The position numbers were made by a program, and so were the translations under genes. Below, piece by piece: positions 9,011 through 18,425 of a stretch of 64,000 nucleotides of DNA. Origin of the DNA: Clostridiales bacterium (lineage in GTDB: Bacteria > Bacillota > Clostridia > Lachnospirales > WQUN01); assembly GCA_031269465.1 (NCBI GenBank), contig JAISZB010000110.1:1-64000 (forward strand), written 5' to 3'. A model generated the notes under the pieces. It was not told the DNA's origin and ran no database searches. It saw only the letters and a list, made by a program, of their open reading frames with translations. Position 1 is the first letter of the stretch. The number at the start of each line of letters is the position of its first letter.

Positions 9011-9736
9011 TTATCGCGCATCAGCCCCTTTGCCGGCTTTTGCATTGAGCAAAAAGCTTATATCCTTGGCCAGCTCTTTTATCCTTTCAATATCTGCATC
9101 GGTGATCGCCTCATCCTTTTTCAATGATACGTATCCAATTGGCTTGGATTCCATATCTCTGAGCGAGGAGCAAAGGCTCTGGGAAGCTTCCTGAGCCCTG
9201 ACCAGCTCAAAGCCCGCCTTCGATGTGGCATCCTGATCCTTCAAGTCGAGTATTACATAAGGCTCAGTTTGCAGCTTGATGATGAATTTTGAGAACAATG
9301 TGGTTGAAATCTGCTGCATTATATGGCATACAGGAAGTTTGCCCTCTCTGTAGACCTCAAATGTGCACGACATGAACGCATATGGCAAGACAGCCAGGCT
9401 TGGGGGATTTGGGGTGTTGTATTCCATTATGGTAACCCGATCTCCTCCGGAGTCGCGCATCGCTCTGTCCATCAAAGTTTTTATCTCGCCTTCAACTTCA
9501 ATATGCTTATTTTGCTTTTCTTCAGTCCTCGGCCTCTCAATGCTGTAGGGTTCTTGTGAAAGCTGAACCTTAGGCAAAGTAGCAAGAAGCATGTTTGTCT
9601 GAGCTACAGACTGCTGCTGCTTTGTTTTTAGCATTGATATTCCGATGTTGATCAACTGCAGGGCTGCATATAGGAAAACGCCGTTAATTAAAATCGATAC
9701 CCCGTAGTCTTTGAATATTTCCATTATCTCTTGCAA
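9011..9736 (-). CDS. Membrane-anchored protein linked to the amidase
   Basis: A 241-residue protein with a single N-terminal transmembrane helix (about 12-35, VSILINGVFLYAALQLINIG), then a soluble part with an acidic linker and a domain of about 150 residues containing FEVYREGKLPVCH and a KDEAITDADIERIKELA tail. It starts at TTG 9736, supported by AAAAGGGATGA inside the last codons of the upstream amidase; an ATG 12 nt further in is possible. It lies directly downstream of the amidase (4-nt gap), so the pair forms one transcript. No family recognised. The context suggests a spanin- or regulator-like role in cell-wall lysis, which is inference only. Confidence 0.6.
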   Translation of the reverse strand: MQEIMEIFKDYGVSILINGVFLYAALQLINIGISMLKTKQQQSVAQTNMLLATLPKVQLSQEPYSIERPRTEEKQNKHIEVEGEIKTLMDRAMRDSGGDRVTIMEYNTPNPPSLAVLPYAFMSCTFEVYREGKLPVCHIMQQISTTLFSKFIIKLQTEPYVILDLKDQDATSKAGFELVRAQEASQSLCSSLRDMESKPIGYVSLKKDEAITDADIERIKELAKDISFLLNAKAGKGADAR

Positions 9737-9740
9737 CGAA

Positions 9741-10355
9741 TCATCCCTTTTCTTTAATATGGGTCTTTTCAGTTAGTTGCGACTGTGGCAGCCCTGCCAA
9801 GTTTTCGACAGTTTCCCAACGAGATTGAGCCGACATTGCGTACTCAACAGCAATTCTTGTCTTGAGATCGTTCCATGCCGAAGGATTCTCGACATAATAT
9901 TTCGGGCAAGCTTTGCCAGTTGCATCGTAATGGCGCATTATATTGGCTGTTGGATCCAAGCTCCAGCGCTTGCATATTTCAACGCACAGCTCTATCAGAC
10001 TGTTTTCGGTTAATTTGTTGAACTTGCCGTCTGATCCTGCATGACAGCACTCAATGCCGATTAATGTGGAATTGTTGGTCTTGCATGCCTCTTTAAAGCA
10101 AGCGGCGTAAGCTCTGCCTGCATGCGCGGCGCATTCGGTTTCAGGTATGCAAAGAAGAATTTCGCCGCCGAGCCCTATTATATAATGGGCTGAGGTGCAA
10201 TTTCCGCCGGCGCCGGACTCAAAGTAATTCCTGCGGCCGATGGGGCTTGAGCCGGGGTTTCCGACGCAATGAATCGCAATGCCTTTGGGGGTCATGCCAT
10301 TTCCGCTTCTGCCGTGTTGAGTTCCAAGCGTCAGGAGACTATTTTCAATTTCCAT
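9741..10355 (-). CDS. N-acetylmuramoyl-L-alanine amidase (Amidase_2/PGRP type)
   Basis: A 204-residue zinc amidase that cleaves the bond between MurNAc and the stem peptide. Zinc ligands match the T7 lysozyme pattern: His29 in KGIAIHCVG, His142 in IMRHYDATG and Cys150 in GKACPKYY. The fold core SAHYIIGLGGEILLCIPE and IGIECCH is present. Start at ATG 10355, 6-7 nt after GAAAGGAG; an upstream in-frame extension lacks a site. No signal peptide is present, as expected of an endolysin that leaves the cell through a holin; a holin-like gene lies 2.7 kb away on the other strand. The C-terminal 40 residues are polar with no clear wall-binding domain. Confidence 0.85.
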   Translation of the reverse strand: MEIENSLLTLGTQHGRSGNGMTPKGIAIHCVGNPGSSPIGRRNYFESGAGGNCTSAHYIIGLGGEILLCIPETECAAHAGRAYAACFKEACKTNNSTLIGIECCHAGSDGKFNKLTENSLIELCVEICKRWSLDPTANIMRHYDATGKACPKYYVENPSAWNDLKTRIAVEYAMSAQSRWETVENLAGLPQSQLTEKTHIKEKG

Positions 10356-10455
10356 ATGCTTCTCCTTTCGTGTTGGAATCCCGCAAGGCAGATGCCTGGT
10401 TGCAGTCAAATGAACCTGTCTTGGAGCTTTATAATCTATTTTCACGCAAGACAAA

Positions 10456-11058
10456 GCTCCAAATAATTTTCATCCGCAAATCAACATAGATTTCAGGCGT
10501 CTCGATATTAGCGGCTCTAGGCGATGCTTTCTATGAAACCCTTTGCGGCTGCATTAGAACCACTATACGAAATTGCAAATTTCCCGCTCAATCTCCAGAG
10601 CTTCTGATAGGACAACTTTCATTATTATCCTATGTACAAGTTTCTGAAGTGGTTACAAAAAAAACTCCTAGTCAGCGAAATAGGAGCTTGTTTTTAGAAT
10701 TGTAATGCAATTGTAAGATTATATGGCTTATGAAGAGTGCGTCGCAAAGAGGAGCAAGGCAAATATACTGATTTTATTATAAAAATGCCTTTTAGCGTCT
10801 CAATGGATATCAAGCTCTAAAAAAGGAGCATTGCATTAAAATAGGCATAGCTAAAAACTACTATTTCCTAAGCGCAAATCTTCATGCAGTGACCAAGTCA
10901 AAGCTCCCTTAAGGCTTAGCGTACAACTTAAATTTTTTTTATATGAGATTTCTCAATTTTAAGCTTGGCCATGCAGCTGATGAGAGATGGCGATTTCTGC
11001 ATATCACGCCTTGAAAGTGAGCATTAAATCTCAAAAATAGGTGTATTTGCCTGTAATT
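10456..11058. other. Intergenic with two decayed palindromic copies and a terminator-like hairpin
   Basis: CTCCTA...TAGGAG followed by a T-run near 10670-10695 could end transcription in the plus direction. Degenerate palindromic copies lie at 10764-10849 (Gatttt type, internally shortened) and about 10930-11058. No gene is evident. Confidence 0.5.
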
Positions 11059-11164
11059 AATAAAATTTGGACTGGCCTTCTCTAAGGAAGAAATGCCGAC
11101 TAGAGAAGAAGCCCAGGAAGCTATTTGCAGCTACAGACTTTGGAGCTTGTGCAGATGGCTTTTG

Positions 11165-11432
11165 ATATGCTGATTTGCAACCGAACGTACCGATTTTGAG
11201 GTCGGATTATCTATACTGATTTTCATTGAAAATTACCTATTTTGGAGCTTTGATTATACAGCGAGATTGATATCTGCATTATCAGAGGATAATTAAGCTC
11301 CAAAACCGGTTCATTTGACTGCAGATCTGCATAGGTTGACAGTTAAGCGGGCGCGAATTGCAGATATCAATCGCCCCTTGAAAGTGGGCAGTCAAACTCC
11401 AAAACAGGTGCGCTTGACCGCAAATGGTTATG
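11165..11432. repeat. Nested palindromic elements
   Basis: An outer Gatttg-type copy with a GAGGTCGGATTAT left stem is interrupted at a TA by an inner Gatttt-type copy (11212-11333). The outer right half resumes with GATATCAATCGCCCCTTGAAA and ends CGCAAATGGTTA. Confidence 0.8.
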
Positions 11433-11639
11433 CTGATAAACTTTTATTATCCTCTATCTCCAGTGCCGATTCCGTTGCAATCAAGCTGCAGCCCGCACTT
11501 TCTTTGGGCGGCTTAAGAATGCAACGGCTTGCCTTGAATTGGCCTAAATAGAATATTCTGCATTCTGCGGAAAGACCATCGTAATGCGAAATTGACGCAC
11601 TCAAAGCTTGAAAATCCGCCATCATATGCTTGAACGGCG

Positions 11640-12150
11640 CCGGCTCGACCGAGGGCGGCCGTCCGGAGCTGAAGCCCCGGTTCAATGCGCCTGCAAGGCG
11701 GACTGCAAGAGGAGGCCGCGGAAATGGAGCGCCCGCTGGAGGATGCTGGCCATGGCGGGGATCTGAAGAACATACTTGGCGGGCGGCTCCCCATGCTTTT
11801 CGAAAAGCTTGGAGAGATTGAGGATCCGCGGAAGCATCCATCCCATAATATCAAGACAGTTCTGCCGCGCAGGAATATCATGCCGGTTTTATGCCTTTCC
11901 TCAAAGGGGAATGGCTGGCCGCCACTATTAAGGAGAAAGAGGTTTTCATAAGCTGCAAAGGGAAGATTCCGGGCTGCGAGACAGGCCGCCTTCCCGGCTG
12001 GGAAGGCGCCGGCAAGACGCTGGGCGCGCCTTGCCGGAGAAGCCAGGAGAAACGCCCGCGGACGCCCGTCTGAGGCCGGCGGGCCTGAATGACGAAAAAA
12101 ATCAAGGAGCGTGCGGAAATTGCGTTCAAAACCTTATGGCGCTGCATATT
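11640..12150 (+). pseudogene. Decayed transposase-like relic, GC-rich
   Basis: GC-rich remnant with broken frames. One segment reads LFEKLGEIEDPRKHPSHNIK, like the Asp-Pro-Arg motif preceding the catalytic part of several DDE transposases. Another reads GKIPGCETGRLPGWEGAGK. Both have diverged counterparts in the same order at 55100-55560 (LEDVCHDVNLNSL; GKIPSCKAGRLPGWKCVGK), so the two loci descend from one mobile element. The reading frame is not continuous and I see no intact catalytic triad. GC-rich sequence without a recognisable gene continues to about 12540. Confidence 0.4.
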
Positions 12151-12672
12151 TCAATTCAAGCCGCGCGCGCATCGGAGCCCATGATCCTGCCATTGCGCGC
12201 CGCGGCGGCGAAGGGAATCCGCGCTCGGCCTTCAGCGCAGCCTGGCGCTGGAGGCTAAGCTGGCGGCTGCGATAAAACAGCCGTTTACCTGGGGCCGGCA
12301 TTCGCCGAAAGCAAGAAGCCCGGCATCAGAGCCGGAAGACGCAAATGCATCCCGCGCATAGATCCGGCAAGAATCCTAAAGCCATGAAGGCGCAGCGCCA
12401 TTCGGTTCAAATGGCGCGCAGCTCGCAACGCAAAGAATAAAGCTTTAAATGCATGAACTTCCGATTTTAGGCCTCGGTTCCCAAGGGAAAGTTGCGCCCA
12501 CGACCGCCGGCAAAGCCGGCGGGCATGCCGCAAGTGGCTTGCTGGATCCGAATAGCTGCCTTGAATTGATATATCTCAAGATCAATCTTGCGCTCTGCCC
12601 AGTGCTCCCGCATCTATAGATATATCCATTTATCCTAAAGGATTCGGCACTGCTCTATCACCCTGCATAATC

Positions 12673-12808
12673 TATACTGGCTTTCATTGAAAATTACCTT
12701 TTTTGGAGCTTGATTATACAGCTAGTGCAAAATGCCGATACAGGGCACTTCATACCGACCAATTGATAATCAAGCTCCAAAAAGGTATATTTGATGAAAA
12801 TCGGCATA
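12673..12808. repeat. Palindromic element in front of the radical SAM operon
   Basis: Gatttt-type copy with intact TTTTGGAGCTTGATTATAC and TGATAATCAAGCTCC arms. It ends 51 nt before the first start codon of the operon at 12860, so it lies in the leader or the promoter. Confidence 0.85.
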
Positions 12809-12859
12809 TCTCAAAAATCAGAGCCTTCCCAGCGCATCAGTAAAGAATGGGGTGAAAAG

Positions 12860-14137
12860 ATGATTGATGTAAATGCCCTGTACGGTTATCCGTCATGGGA
12901 ATATTCAGGATTTACCCATATGCTTTTGCCATGCGATGGGCTAATAGCGAAGTTTAGGCCAAATTTGAACTCAGGTTTGGCATATTCAGCCCTTTTTGAG
13001 CGCGGACTCATCAAGCGCTTTCGTTTTCACGCCAATGACGCCCCCTTGAGGGACGGCTTTGCATTGTACATGACGTCCAGATGCAACTGCCAGTGTGAAT
13101 ATTGTGAATCCGAACACATTTCGCCTGTCCGGGATATGGGGCTGGAGACCCTGAACGCCGCATTTGAGTTCTGCGCCTGGACAGCGCGAAGGCTGGGTGG
13201 AAGGAAGCTTTCAATTACGCTTCTTGGCGGGGAGCCCACAATCATGGCGGATGCCATCGCAGGGCTGATGGAAAGGCTGCGGCTTGCAAACGTGGATGCG
13301 ATTGCCAGCCTTTGCACGAACGGAATGCTCTCGGAAGAAAATCTCCGCAGGCTTCTTCTATATGACAATATAGAGTGGCGGATTTCTCTGGATGTTCCAG
13401 GCAAGGAGCATTCCTGTTTGGACTATCGCAGGGGGATAGATTATTTTCAGGTTTATAAGGCTATTAAAGCAGTTGTAAAACATAAACGCCCGCACCAGAT
13501 ACGTACAACCGTTACTGACAGGAATTTGTCTTTGATGGAAGCGATTGCGAGTGAATGCGAGGCTCTTGGAGCAAGGAAGATAACGTTCACTCCCATGCGA
13601 TATGCCTATGGAAGGTCTCTGAACATGCCAAACGCAGTTGTCGATCCAGAAGAATATGCAAAGGCTTGGTTCAGTTGCAGGCGAAAATTCAACAGCGTAT
13701 CGGACACCCACTTCGACATGCTGTTCGGGAAGACAACCGCGTATTGCTCCAGCGTGTTCATCATGCCTGACGGCACGATACTTCCGACAATTTCAGAGTC
13801 GTATAAAGACAAGCGCTTTCATATTGGAAATGTGCTCGAAAGGGATTGGACTGCGCTTGAAGAGAAGCTGAACAGCCATAGGAAGCAATTCCTGAATCAA
13901 GTTGAGGAGAACTGCAAAGACTGCGTGGGGCGTCACATTTGCAGCGGCGGTTCCATGGCGCCCCAGCTCCATATGGGAAGGCGAGGGCAAAGCGGAACTT
14001 GCCTGCATCTGCGAGCCATGGCAGCACTGGCAGCAGAAAGGATAAATGAACTTCTTCCTGATTATGGACGTGCCGTGGAGTCCTTGCCGGAAGGCATTGA
14101 GCTTATAGACTACCGCAGCTTGAAAAGCAGAGTATGA
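12860..14137 (+). CDS. Radical SAM/SPASM protein 1
   Basis: A 425-residue radical SAM enzyme. The [4Fe-4S]-SAM motif is C75-x3-C79-x2-C82 (TSRCNCQCEYCESE), followed by the LLGGEPT SAM-binding loop. The C-terminal quarter has a SPASM-like Cys set, NCKDCVGRHICSGGS and a later GTC, expected to bind auxiliary clusters. Residues 1-65 form an extra N-terminal segment shared in style with the second radical SAM protein of the operon. Start at ATG 12860, 5 nt after GGGGTG; the longer frame from 12791 would begin inside the palindromic repeat. It is first in a seven-gene operon. SPASM proteins usually modify peptides, so the acidic Pro/Trp-containing protein next door is a candidate substrate, but nothing in the sequence proves it. 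Confidence 0.85.
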   Translation: MIDVNALYGYPSWEYSGFTHMLLPCDGLIAKFRPNLNSGLAYSALFERGLIKRFRFHANDAPLRDGFALYMTSRCNCQCEYCESEHISPVRDMGLETLNAAFEFCAWTARRLGGRKLSITLLGGEPTIMADAIAGLMERLRLANVDAIASLCTNGMLSEENLRRLLLYDNIEWRISLDVPGKEHSCLDYRRGIDYFQVYKAIKAVVKHKRPHQIRTTVTDRNLSLMEAIASECEALGARKITFTPMRYAYGRSLNMPNAVVDPEEYAKAWFSCRRKFNSVSDTHFDMLFGKTTAYCSSVFIMPDGTILPTISESYKDKRFHIGNVLERDWTALEEKLNSHRKQFLNQVEENCKDCVGRHICSGGSMAPQLHMGRRGQSGTCLHLRAMAALAAERINELLPDYGRAVESLPEGIELIDYRSLKSRV

Positions 14138-14147
14138 GGTGAATTAT

Positions 14148-14615
14148 ATGTCAGGTTCCATTTGGTCGGATGAAGATATTGAATCTTGGGACCCAAGTCC
14201 CCCGGCTCCACCGAAACCCCCGGATCTTTATGAAGGCAGCATGAGGCTTAAAATGAAATCTGATGAGATTGAACCCGCCCGGGACAGTTTCTCCGACAAG
14301 GCCGGCGCTTTAAAGCAAGAATTGATGAAGCTGCTGTCGATTGCCGCGGAGGCTGCGGACTTCAAAGATGGCGAAATTGCCGAGGCGGCTATCAGAATAT
14401 GCAGCGACGTGTTTGAACTCTCCCTCGACATATCCAACGAAACTGAAAGGGATATGCACGCGGTATGCGATCTGCTGGCAATAAGCCTTGCGGCTACGTG
14501 CGCGGAAAAATCGGACGAGCTTTTTTCCGGCAAGGAGATGGCAGGACGGGATATTGCCTACCTTTCAAAGGCGTTTGCTGCAGCAGGGTTGAAAGGCAAG
14601 AGGCAACGCTTATGA
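14148..14615 (+). CDS. Small acidic protein, Trp- and Pro-rich N-terminus; unknown
   Basis: A 155-residue protein. The first 30 residues are unusual: SIWSDEDIESWDPSPPAPPK, with two Trp, many acids and a Pro run, likely disordered. The rest is helical with regular Ala, Leu, Asp and Glu spacing. Start at ATG 14148 after GAGGTGA; an in-frame GTG at 14139 overlaps that site. It begins 11 nt after radical SAM 1 stops and overlaps the RtcB-like gene by 4 nt (ATGA), so its synthesis is coupled to both. It could be a partner, chaperone or substrate of the radical SAM enzymes. No family is recognised. Confidence 0.65.
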   Translation: MSGSIWSDEDIESWDPSPPAPPKPPDLYEGSMRLKMKSDEIEPARDSFSDKAGALKQELMKLLSIAAEAADFKDGEIAEAAIRICSDVFELSLDISNETERDMHAVCDLLAISLAATCAEKSDELFSGKEMAGRDIAYLSKAFAAAGLKGKRQRL

Positions 14616-15796
14616 GAACTATAGGCCCTGATCATATTTTCAATGCCGCGCACAGTTGGCGCGAATTAAGCGTAGCTGAGCGAATAAAGCGCCTGCCTGG
14701 CGTATCGCGGGACATTGTGCTGTCGCCGGAGAGCAAGTATGATAAAAACGGAGATCTGACGGGCATCATGTTCCGATCGGAAGGAGATGGCGCAATTGCG
14801 TATCCTGGGCTTGTTCCGGACAATGGATGCGGATTTTGCCTGGCGCTGATAAAAGGCGTTCGGCATGGAGGCATAGATTGGAATGGATTCGCCGAATCCC
14901 TGATTCTCGCGGCTGGCGTTTATAGCGTAGACAGAAGAAATTCAACGCCAGATGATCTTTTTGGAGCGATGGTTTTAGGACTCCCGAACCTGGAAAATCA
15001 CTTTTTCTTTAACTTGGCCGAACAAGCCGAAAAATCTGATTTTTATAAATCACTGGTTATGGACGAAGCAATGCCTATTTTGCTGAAGCAGCCTTTTGGA
15101 TGCTTTCTGGGGCATTTTCTTGAAATACGAAAGCCAGAATCCGGCGGAATGTTCCGAGATGACGAATACATTTTGATTATTCATGCAGGCTCGCAAGGAA
15201 TCCATCGACTGCTTAACAATCTGCTTCATGAGAGGCATCATTATCATTCCCGAGTATACGGAGCCCCGCTCTCCAACCAGGAGGGGCAGGATAGAAAGCT
15301 GTCAGCTCAAATGGCGATGAATTACTCAAGAGCCAGTCGGCTGCATTCGCTTAAAATTATATCGGAGCGCGTATATGATTATTTTGGAGCGGAGACTTTT
15401 TTCTTGTCTGACATATTTCACAGCTACATCCAGTACGAGGATGGCGGAATCCTGCATTGCCGCGGCGTGCAAAACGCGGATTGCCCGTATAATGACTCTG
15501 AGTTTCCTTACTGCCTGCTAGGCGGAACGCTATCGACCAGCTCATATATTCTTTCTCCAACAGTTGCATGCGCAAGCATATGCCATGGAACTCCTGAAGC
15601 ATTCTATTCCGATCCCATGTGTGAAAGATTCGATTCGCCGGATACGCTCGCTTGGAAAGACACATCGCCTCGAGGAGATCCGCGCCTTTTCGAATCTGTG
15701 ACAAGGGAATTGGCAAACTGGTTTGAAACTCAGGGATGCATGAAGATATGCGCAAGGCTTCTGCCTGTTTTTAACATGCAGCTGGCCGACAAATGA
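14612..15796 (+). CDS. Divergent RtcB-like RNA ligase homologue
   Basis: A 394-residue protein that I align to RtcB, the Mn/GTP-dependent ligase joining RNA 3'-phosphate (or 2',3'-cyclic phosphate) and 5'-OH ends. The metal and catalytic residues are present in order: D70 and C73 in VPDNGCGF, H168 in FLGHFLEI, H191 in IIHAGSQGI, H270 in IFHSYIQYE, and the guanylylated His as H325 in SICHGTPEA. These match E. coli D75, C78, H168, H185, H281 and H337. Also seen are NYSRASR for NYAxxNR and GGTLSTSSYIL for PGSMGTxSYV. Differences: the N-terminal PDVHxG motif is not recognisable, the Asn before H168 is missing, and HGAGR is changed to HGTPE. It may therefore act on another substrate. Translation is coupled to the previous gene by ATGA. 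No archease is in the window. Confidence 0.7.
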   Translation: MRTIGPDHIFNAAHSWRELSVAERIKRLPGVSRDIVLSPESKYDKNGDLTGIMFRSEGDGAIAYPGLVPDNGCGFCLALIKGVRHGGIDWNGFAESLILAAGVYSVDRRNSTPDDLFGAMVLGLPNLENHFFFNLAEQAEKSDFYKSLVMDEAMPILLKQPFGCFLGHFLEIRKPESGGMFRDDEYILIIHAGSQGIHRLLNNLLHERHHYHSRVYGAPLSNQEGQDRKLSAQMAMNYSRASRLHSLKIISERVYDYFGAETFFLSDIFHSYIQYEDGGILHCRGVQNADCPYNDSEFPYCLLGGTLSTSSYILSPTVACASICHGTPEAFYSDPMCERFDSPDTLAWKDTSPRGDPRLFESVTRELANWFETQGCMKICARLLPVFNMQLADK

Positions 15797-15808
15797 GGAG
15801 GCGCTGGC

Positions 15809-17083
15809 ATGAAGCATTATTTGCCGCCTGCCGCAAGGCTGGATGAGAAAAAAATGGCCGGGGTGCTGGATAAGGCAAAGAAAAAAGGAACGCTTGAAAA
15901 AGTTGCCCAGGAATCAATCAAGCTAATAATAGACAACCCCAATGCGCCCATTCTTGAAAGCGTCGTATTGGGCCAGCTTATAAAGCTCATTTCAGCCGAA
16001 GAGTTATTTGCGATGTTTATATCCATGGAAGATGAGAATTTTTCTTCGTATAATGATTATAGCAGAATAGACGGATGGGTAAACGCGGCGCTTGCGTTCT
16101 CCCGCTTTCCTTCAGTGCATAAGAAAGCGGTTTCTGCAGGCAATGCCATGCTTGCGAACATGGCGGTAAAACTTTTCATGGAGATGACAGAGGTCAATGC
16201 TGAAAACTGGAGACGCAACCAGGAAAGATCACGGGAGATAAGAAAATGCGCTGAAATGATCCAGAAAACTGACGTCATCGAAGCCGGGCTTTTTTATCTG
16301 CCAGCTTCTTTATCGGAAAGGCTTGAGAGGTTTATTGACTCCTATTATGACTTCTCTGTTAGAGACGATATGGCCTTTTTCGCCCGCATATTCACTAGCC
16401 GGGACGCTTTGGAAGCGTGCGTGGAGAACTGGAGCGATTATGAGATATCCCGAACAGGCAAGGAATCTCTTAATTACATCTCATTGACTGAAGCTTCAAT
16501 GATGCCGGTTTCTGAAGATTTAGCCGGACTGTTGGAAAAGGATGGGCGCATCGCCATAAAATGCGCTGTTCTTAAAAGGCTTCAGGGTAACATGCGAGAT
16601 TCTTACGTGGATCCGGTTTATGGTCTTTTATCTGACAGGGAGCCGATTATCGCCGTCAGCGCTCTGACGCTGCTATGTGAATGCTGGGAAGCCTACAGGA
16701 TTTCAAGCGTTGCGTCGGAGCTGCTTGGAATGCGTAGCGAACCGTTTGTTGTTCTGTATGTTCTCAGGCTTTTATTTTTGCTTCGAAATACTTGGATTTC
16801 ATCTTCAGTAGAAAATGACATCGCTGCTTTCTTAGAACAAAAATCTCTTCACGAAAACTCCGTTTGGGTAATGCGCTCCGCAGCCGCTAGGCTTTTGGGC
16901 ATTTGCGGAAAAAGGGAAGAACTTCTGGAATTGCTTTATAGCGATCGCAACTATGATGTACGCGCAGCCGCATTTTCAGGCCTGGGTGGAATTGAGACGA
17001 AAAACATCAAAAAACCCAAGCACCTGGCGACTGACATCAATGCCCTTGAAGCGCTTAAAATGGAGTGGAATATAGATGGATGA
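15809..17083 (+). CDS. HEAT-like helical repeat protein
   Basis: A 424-residue all-helical protein. The second half carries HEAT-like repeats (about 250-400), for example RIAIKCAVLKRLQ, PIIAVSALTLLCECW and NYDVRAAAFSGLGG, typical of protein- or nucleic-acid-binding solenoids. The N-terminal half is helical without a named motif. Start at ATG 15809, 6-7 nt after GAGGAGGCG. It starts 12 nt after the RtcB-like gene, and radical SAM 2 begins inside its last codons (8-nt overlap). A scaffold joining the ligase-like and radical SAM proteins would fit. No signal peptide, so it is cytoplasmic. Confidence 0.7.
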   Translation: MKHYLPPAARLDEKKMAGVLDKAKKKGTLEKVAQESIKLIIDNPNAPILESVVLGQLIKLISAEELFAMFISMEDENFSSYNDYSRIDGWVNAALAFSRFPSVHKKAVSAGNAMLANMAVKLFMEMTEVNAENWRRNQERSREIRKCAEMIQKTDVIEAGLFYLPASLSERLERFIDSYYDFSVRDDMAFFARIFTSRDALEACVENWSDYEISRTGKESLNYISLTEASMMPVSEDLAGLLEKDGRIAIKCAVLKRLQGNMRDSYVDPVYGLLSDREPIIAVSALTLLCECWEAYRISSVASELLGMRSEPFVVLYVLRLLFLLRNTWISSSVENDIAAFLEQKSLHENSVWVMRSAAARLLGICGKREELLELLYSDRNYDVRAAAFSGLGGIETKNIKKPKHLATDINALEALKMEWNIDG

Positions 17084-18425
17084 GCGTGAAAAGCTTTTAA
17101 ATATTGCAGGCTATCCTGTTCTGACTAAAAATATATGTGGCGGTATAGCTGTTTTGGCTTTCATTCACGAATCTGGATTATTTAGAACTCTCGTTTTGGA
17201 TCAATCAAAGAGCGTTCATAATGAGTTGATCAAGAAATGGGGATTTCATGCGCCTAATCGCATACCATCATTTATGCCTCCATTTCGCTCTGCAGCCTTG
17301 ACGATAACGAGCCGCTGCAATATGGACTGCCCGTACTGCTTTGTATATCCGATCCCTCGCAAATTGGACATAAGCGAATCCTTCGCTAAAACTGCCGTAA
17401 AAGCTCTTGCGGAGCATATGACAAAGGGCCGGAGACAGATTTATCTATGGGGCGGTGAACCTACGCAAAATCCCAAAGGGCTGTTTTCCGCCCTGAATGC
17501 CGTTTCGCATGATGAATGCGCGGTGACGCTTACGACCAATGGATGTGCGGAGGATGAAATGCTAATCAGGCTGGCGAGATACGATTTCCTGGAATTTCAA
17601 ATTTCCTTCGATGGCGTTGCTCAAGACAGGCAAAAGCGGATCGCTGGAGGCTCCTACAACAGGGTTATGCATAGCGTCCATTTGCTTAATGCCGCGGGAA
17701 AGCGGCCTATTTTAAGAATAACCGTTACAACGGAGAATATAGGAAACTTGCGGGATATGTTCAAGCGAATCATAGAAATGAATTTAACGGATCGCATATG
17801 CATAGAGCCCGTGCATGCATATGCAGGGCGTTCCCGCTTGCAGCAGCCATCCCAGCCCGACCCCAATCACTATGTTGAGGAGCTTTTCCACTGCATACGA
17901 TATGCCGAGCAGCACGGCCGCGCAGTCTATTCCCAGCCGCTGCGCCCGCTGACATCCAGCAAAGCGTACGACTGGGGATTCATCAACATCCTGCCGGATG
18001 GAAACGCTGTATCTACTGTATCCATAATCGACTCGTCCCATCCGGACGCAGGCGTCTTCCAGTGCGGTCGCATTGTGGATGGAAAGCTTGAGATTTCTGA
18101 AAATGCCGCCAGGCAAAGCAGCGCGTTCATCGGCGCCGTCGCGAGAAAATGCGTGATGTGCCCGGTATTTAGCATCTGCAAGGGAAATGAGCAGCGTGAT
18201 TATTTTGCGTCCGGCACCCCTGCGGCAGAATACAGATGCGAGGTATTTCGCGCAATCATGAAGACTTGGATGAGCTGCATGATGGAGAAAGCCCTGCCGA
18301 TGATGCTCAGAGCGGGAGGCGAATCCAGCTTCACCCTTAAGCGCAAGGCCGGCGAACAGGCAGTCATTTTGAATGTTTCTTTGCAAGAGGAGGGGGCATA
18401 TGCCAAGATCAAAAACGGTGGATGA
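17076..18425 (+). CDS. Radical SAM/SPASM protein 2
   Basis: A 449-residue radical SAM enzyme with C81-x3-C85-x2-C88 in TSRCNMDCPYCFVYP, the WGGEPTQNP loop, and LTTNG and QISFDGV strands. A SPASM-like C-terminal cluster region follows (CVMCPVFSICKGNEQ, later EYRC). It is a distant paralogue of radical SAM 1 with the same 70-80 residue N-terminal extension. Start at ATG 17076, after TGGAGTGGA and overlapping the HEAT-like gene by 8 nt. Two such enzymes in one operon suggest sequential modifications or a heteromeric complex. Substrate unknown. Confidence 0.85.
   Translation: MDEREKLLNIAGYPVLTKNICGGIAVLAFIHESGLFRTLVLDQSKSVHNELIKKWGFHAPNRIPSFMPPFRSAALTITSRCNMDCPYCFVYPIPRKLDISESFAKTAVKALAEHMTKGRRQIYLWGGEPTQNPKGLFSALNAVSHDECAVTLTTNGCAEDEMLIRLARYDFLEFQISFDGVAQDRQKRIAGGSYNRVMHSVHLLNAAGKRPILRITVTTENIGNLRDMFKRIIEMNLTDRICIEPVHAYAGRSRLQQPSQPDPNHYVEELFHCIRYAEQHGRAVYSQPLRPLTSSKAYDWGFINILPDGNAVSTVSIIDSSHPDAGVFQCGRIVDGKLEISENAARQSSAFIGAVARKCVMCPVFSICKGNEQRDYFASGTPAAEYRCEVFRAIMKTWMSCMMEKALPMMLRAGGESSFTLKRKAGEQAVILNVSLQEEGAYAKIKNGG

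Noticed and set aside
11428-12533. Several overlapping frames in GC-rich sequence as genes
   Set aside because: No ribosome binding sites, overlapping on both strands, and coding traces change frame. They fit a decayed element better.
12791-12859. Longer N-terminus for radical SAM 1
   Set aside because: It would start inside the palindromic element. The ATG at 12860 has a good ribosome site.
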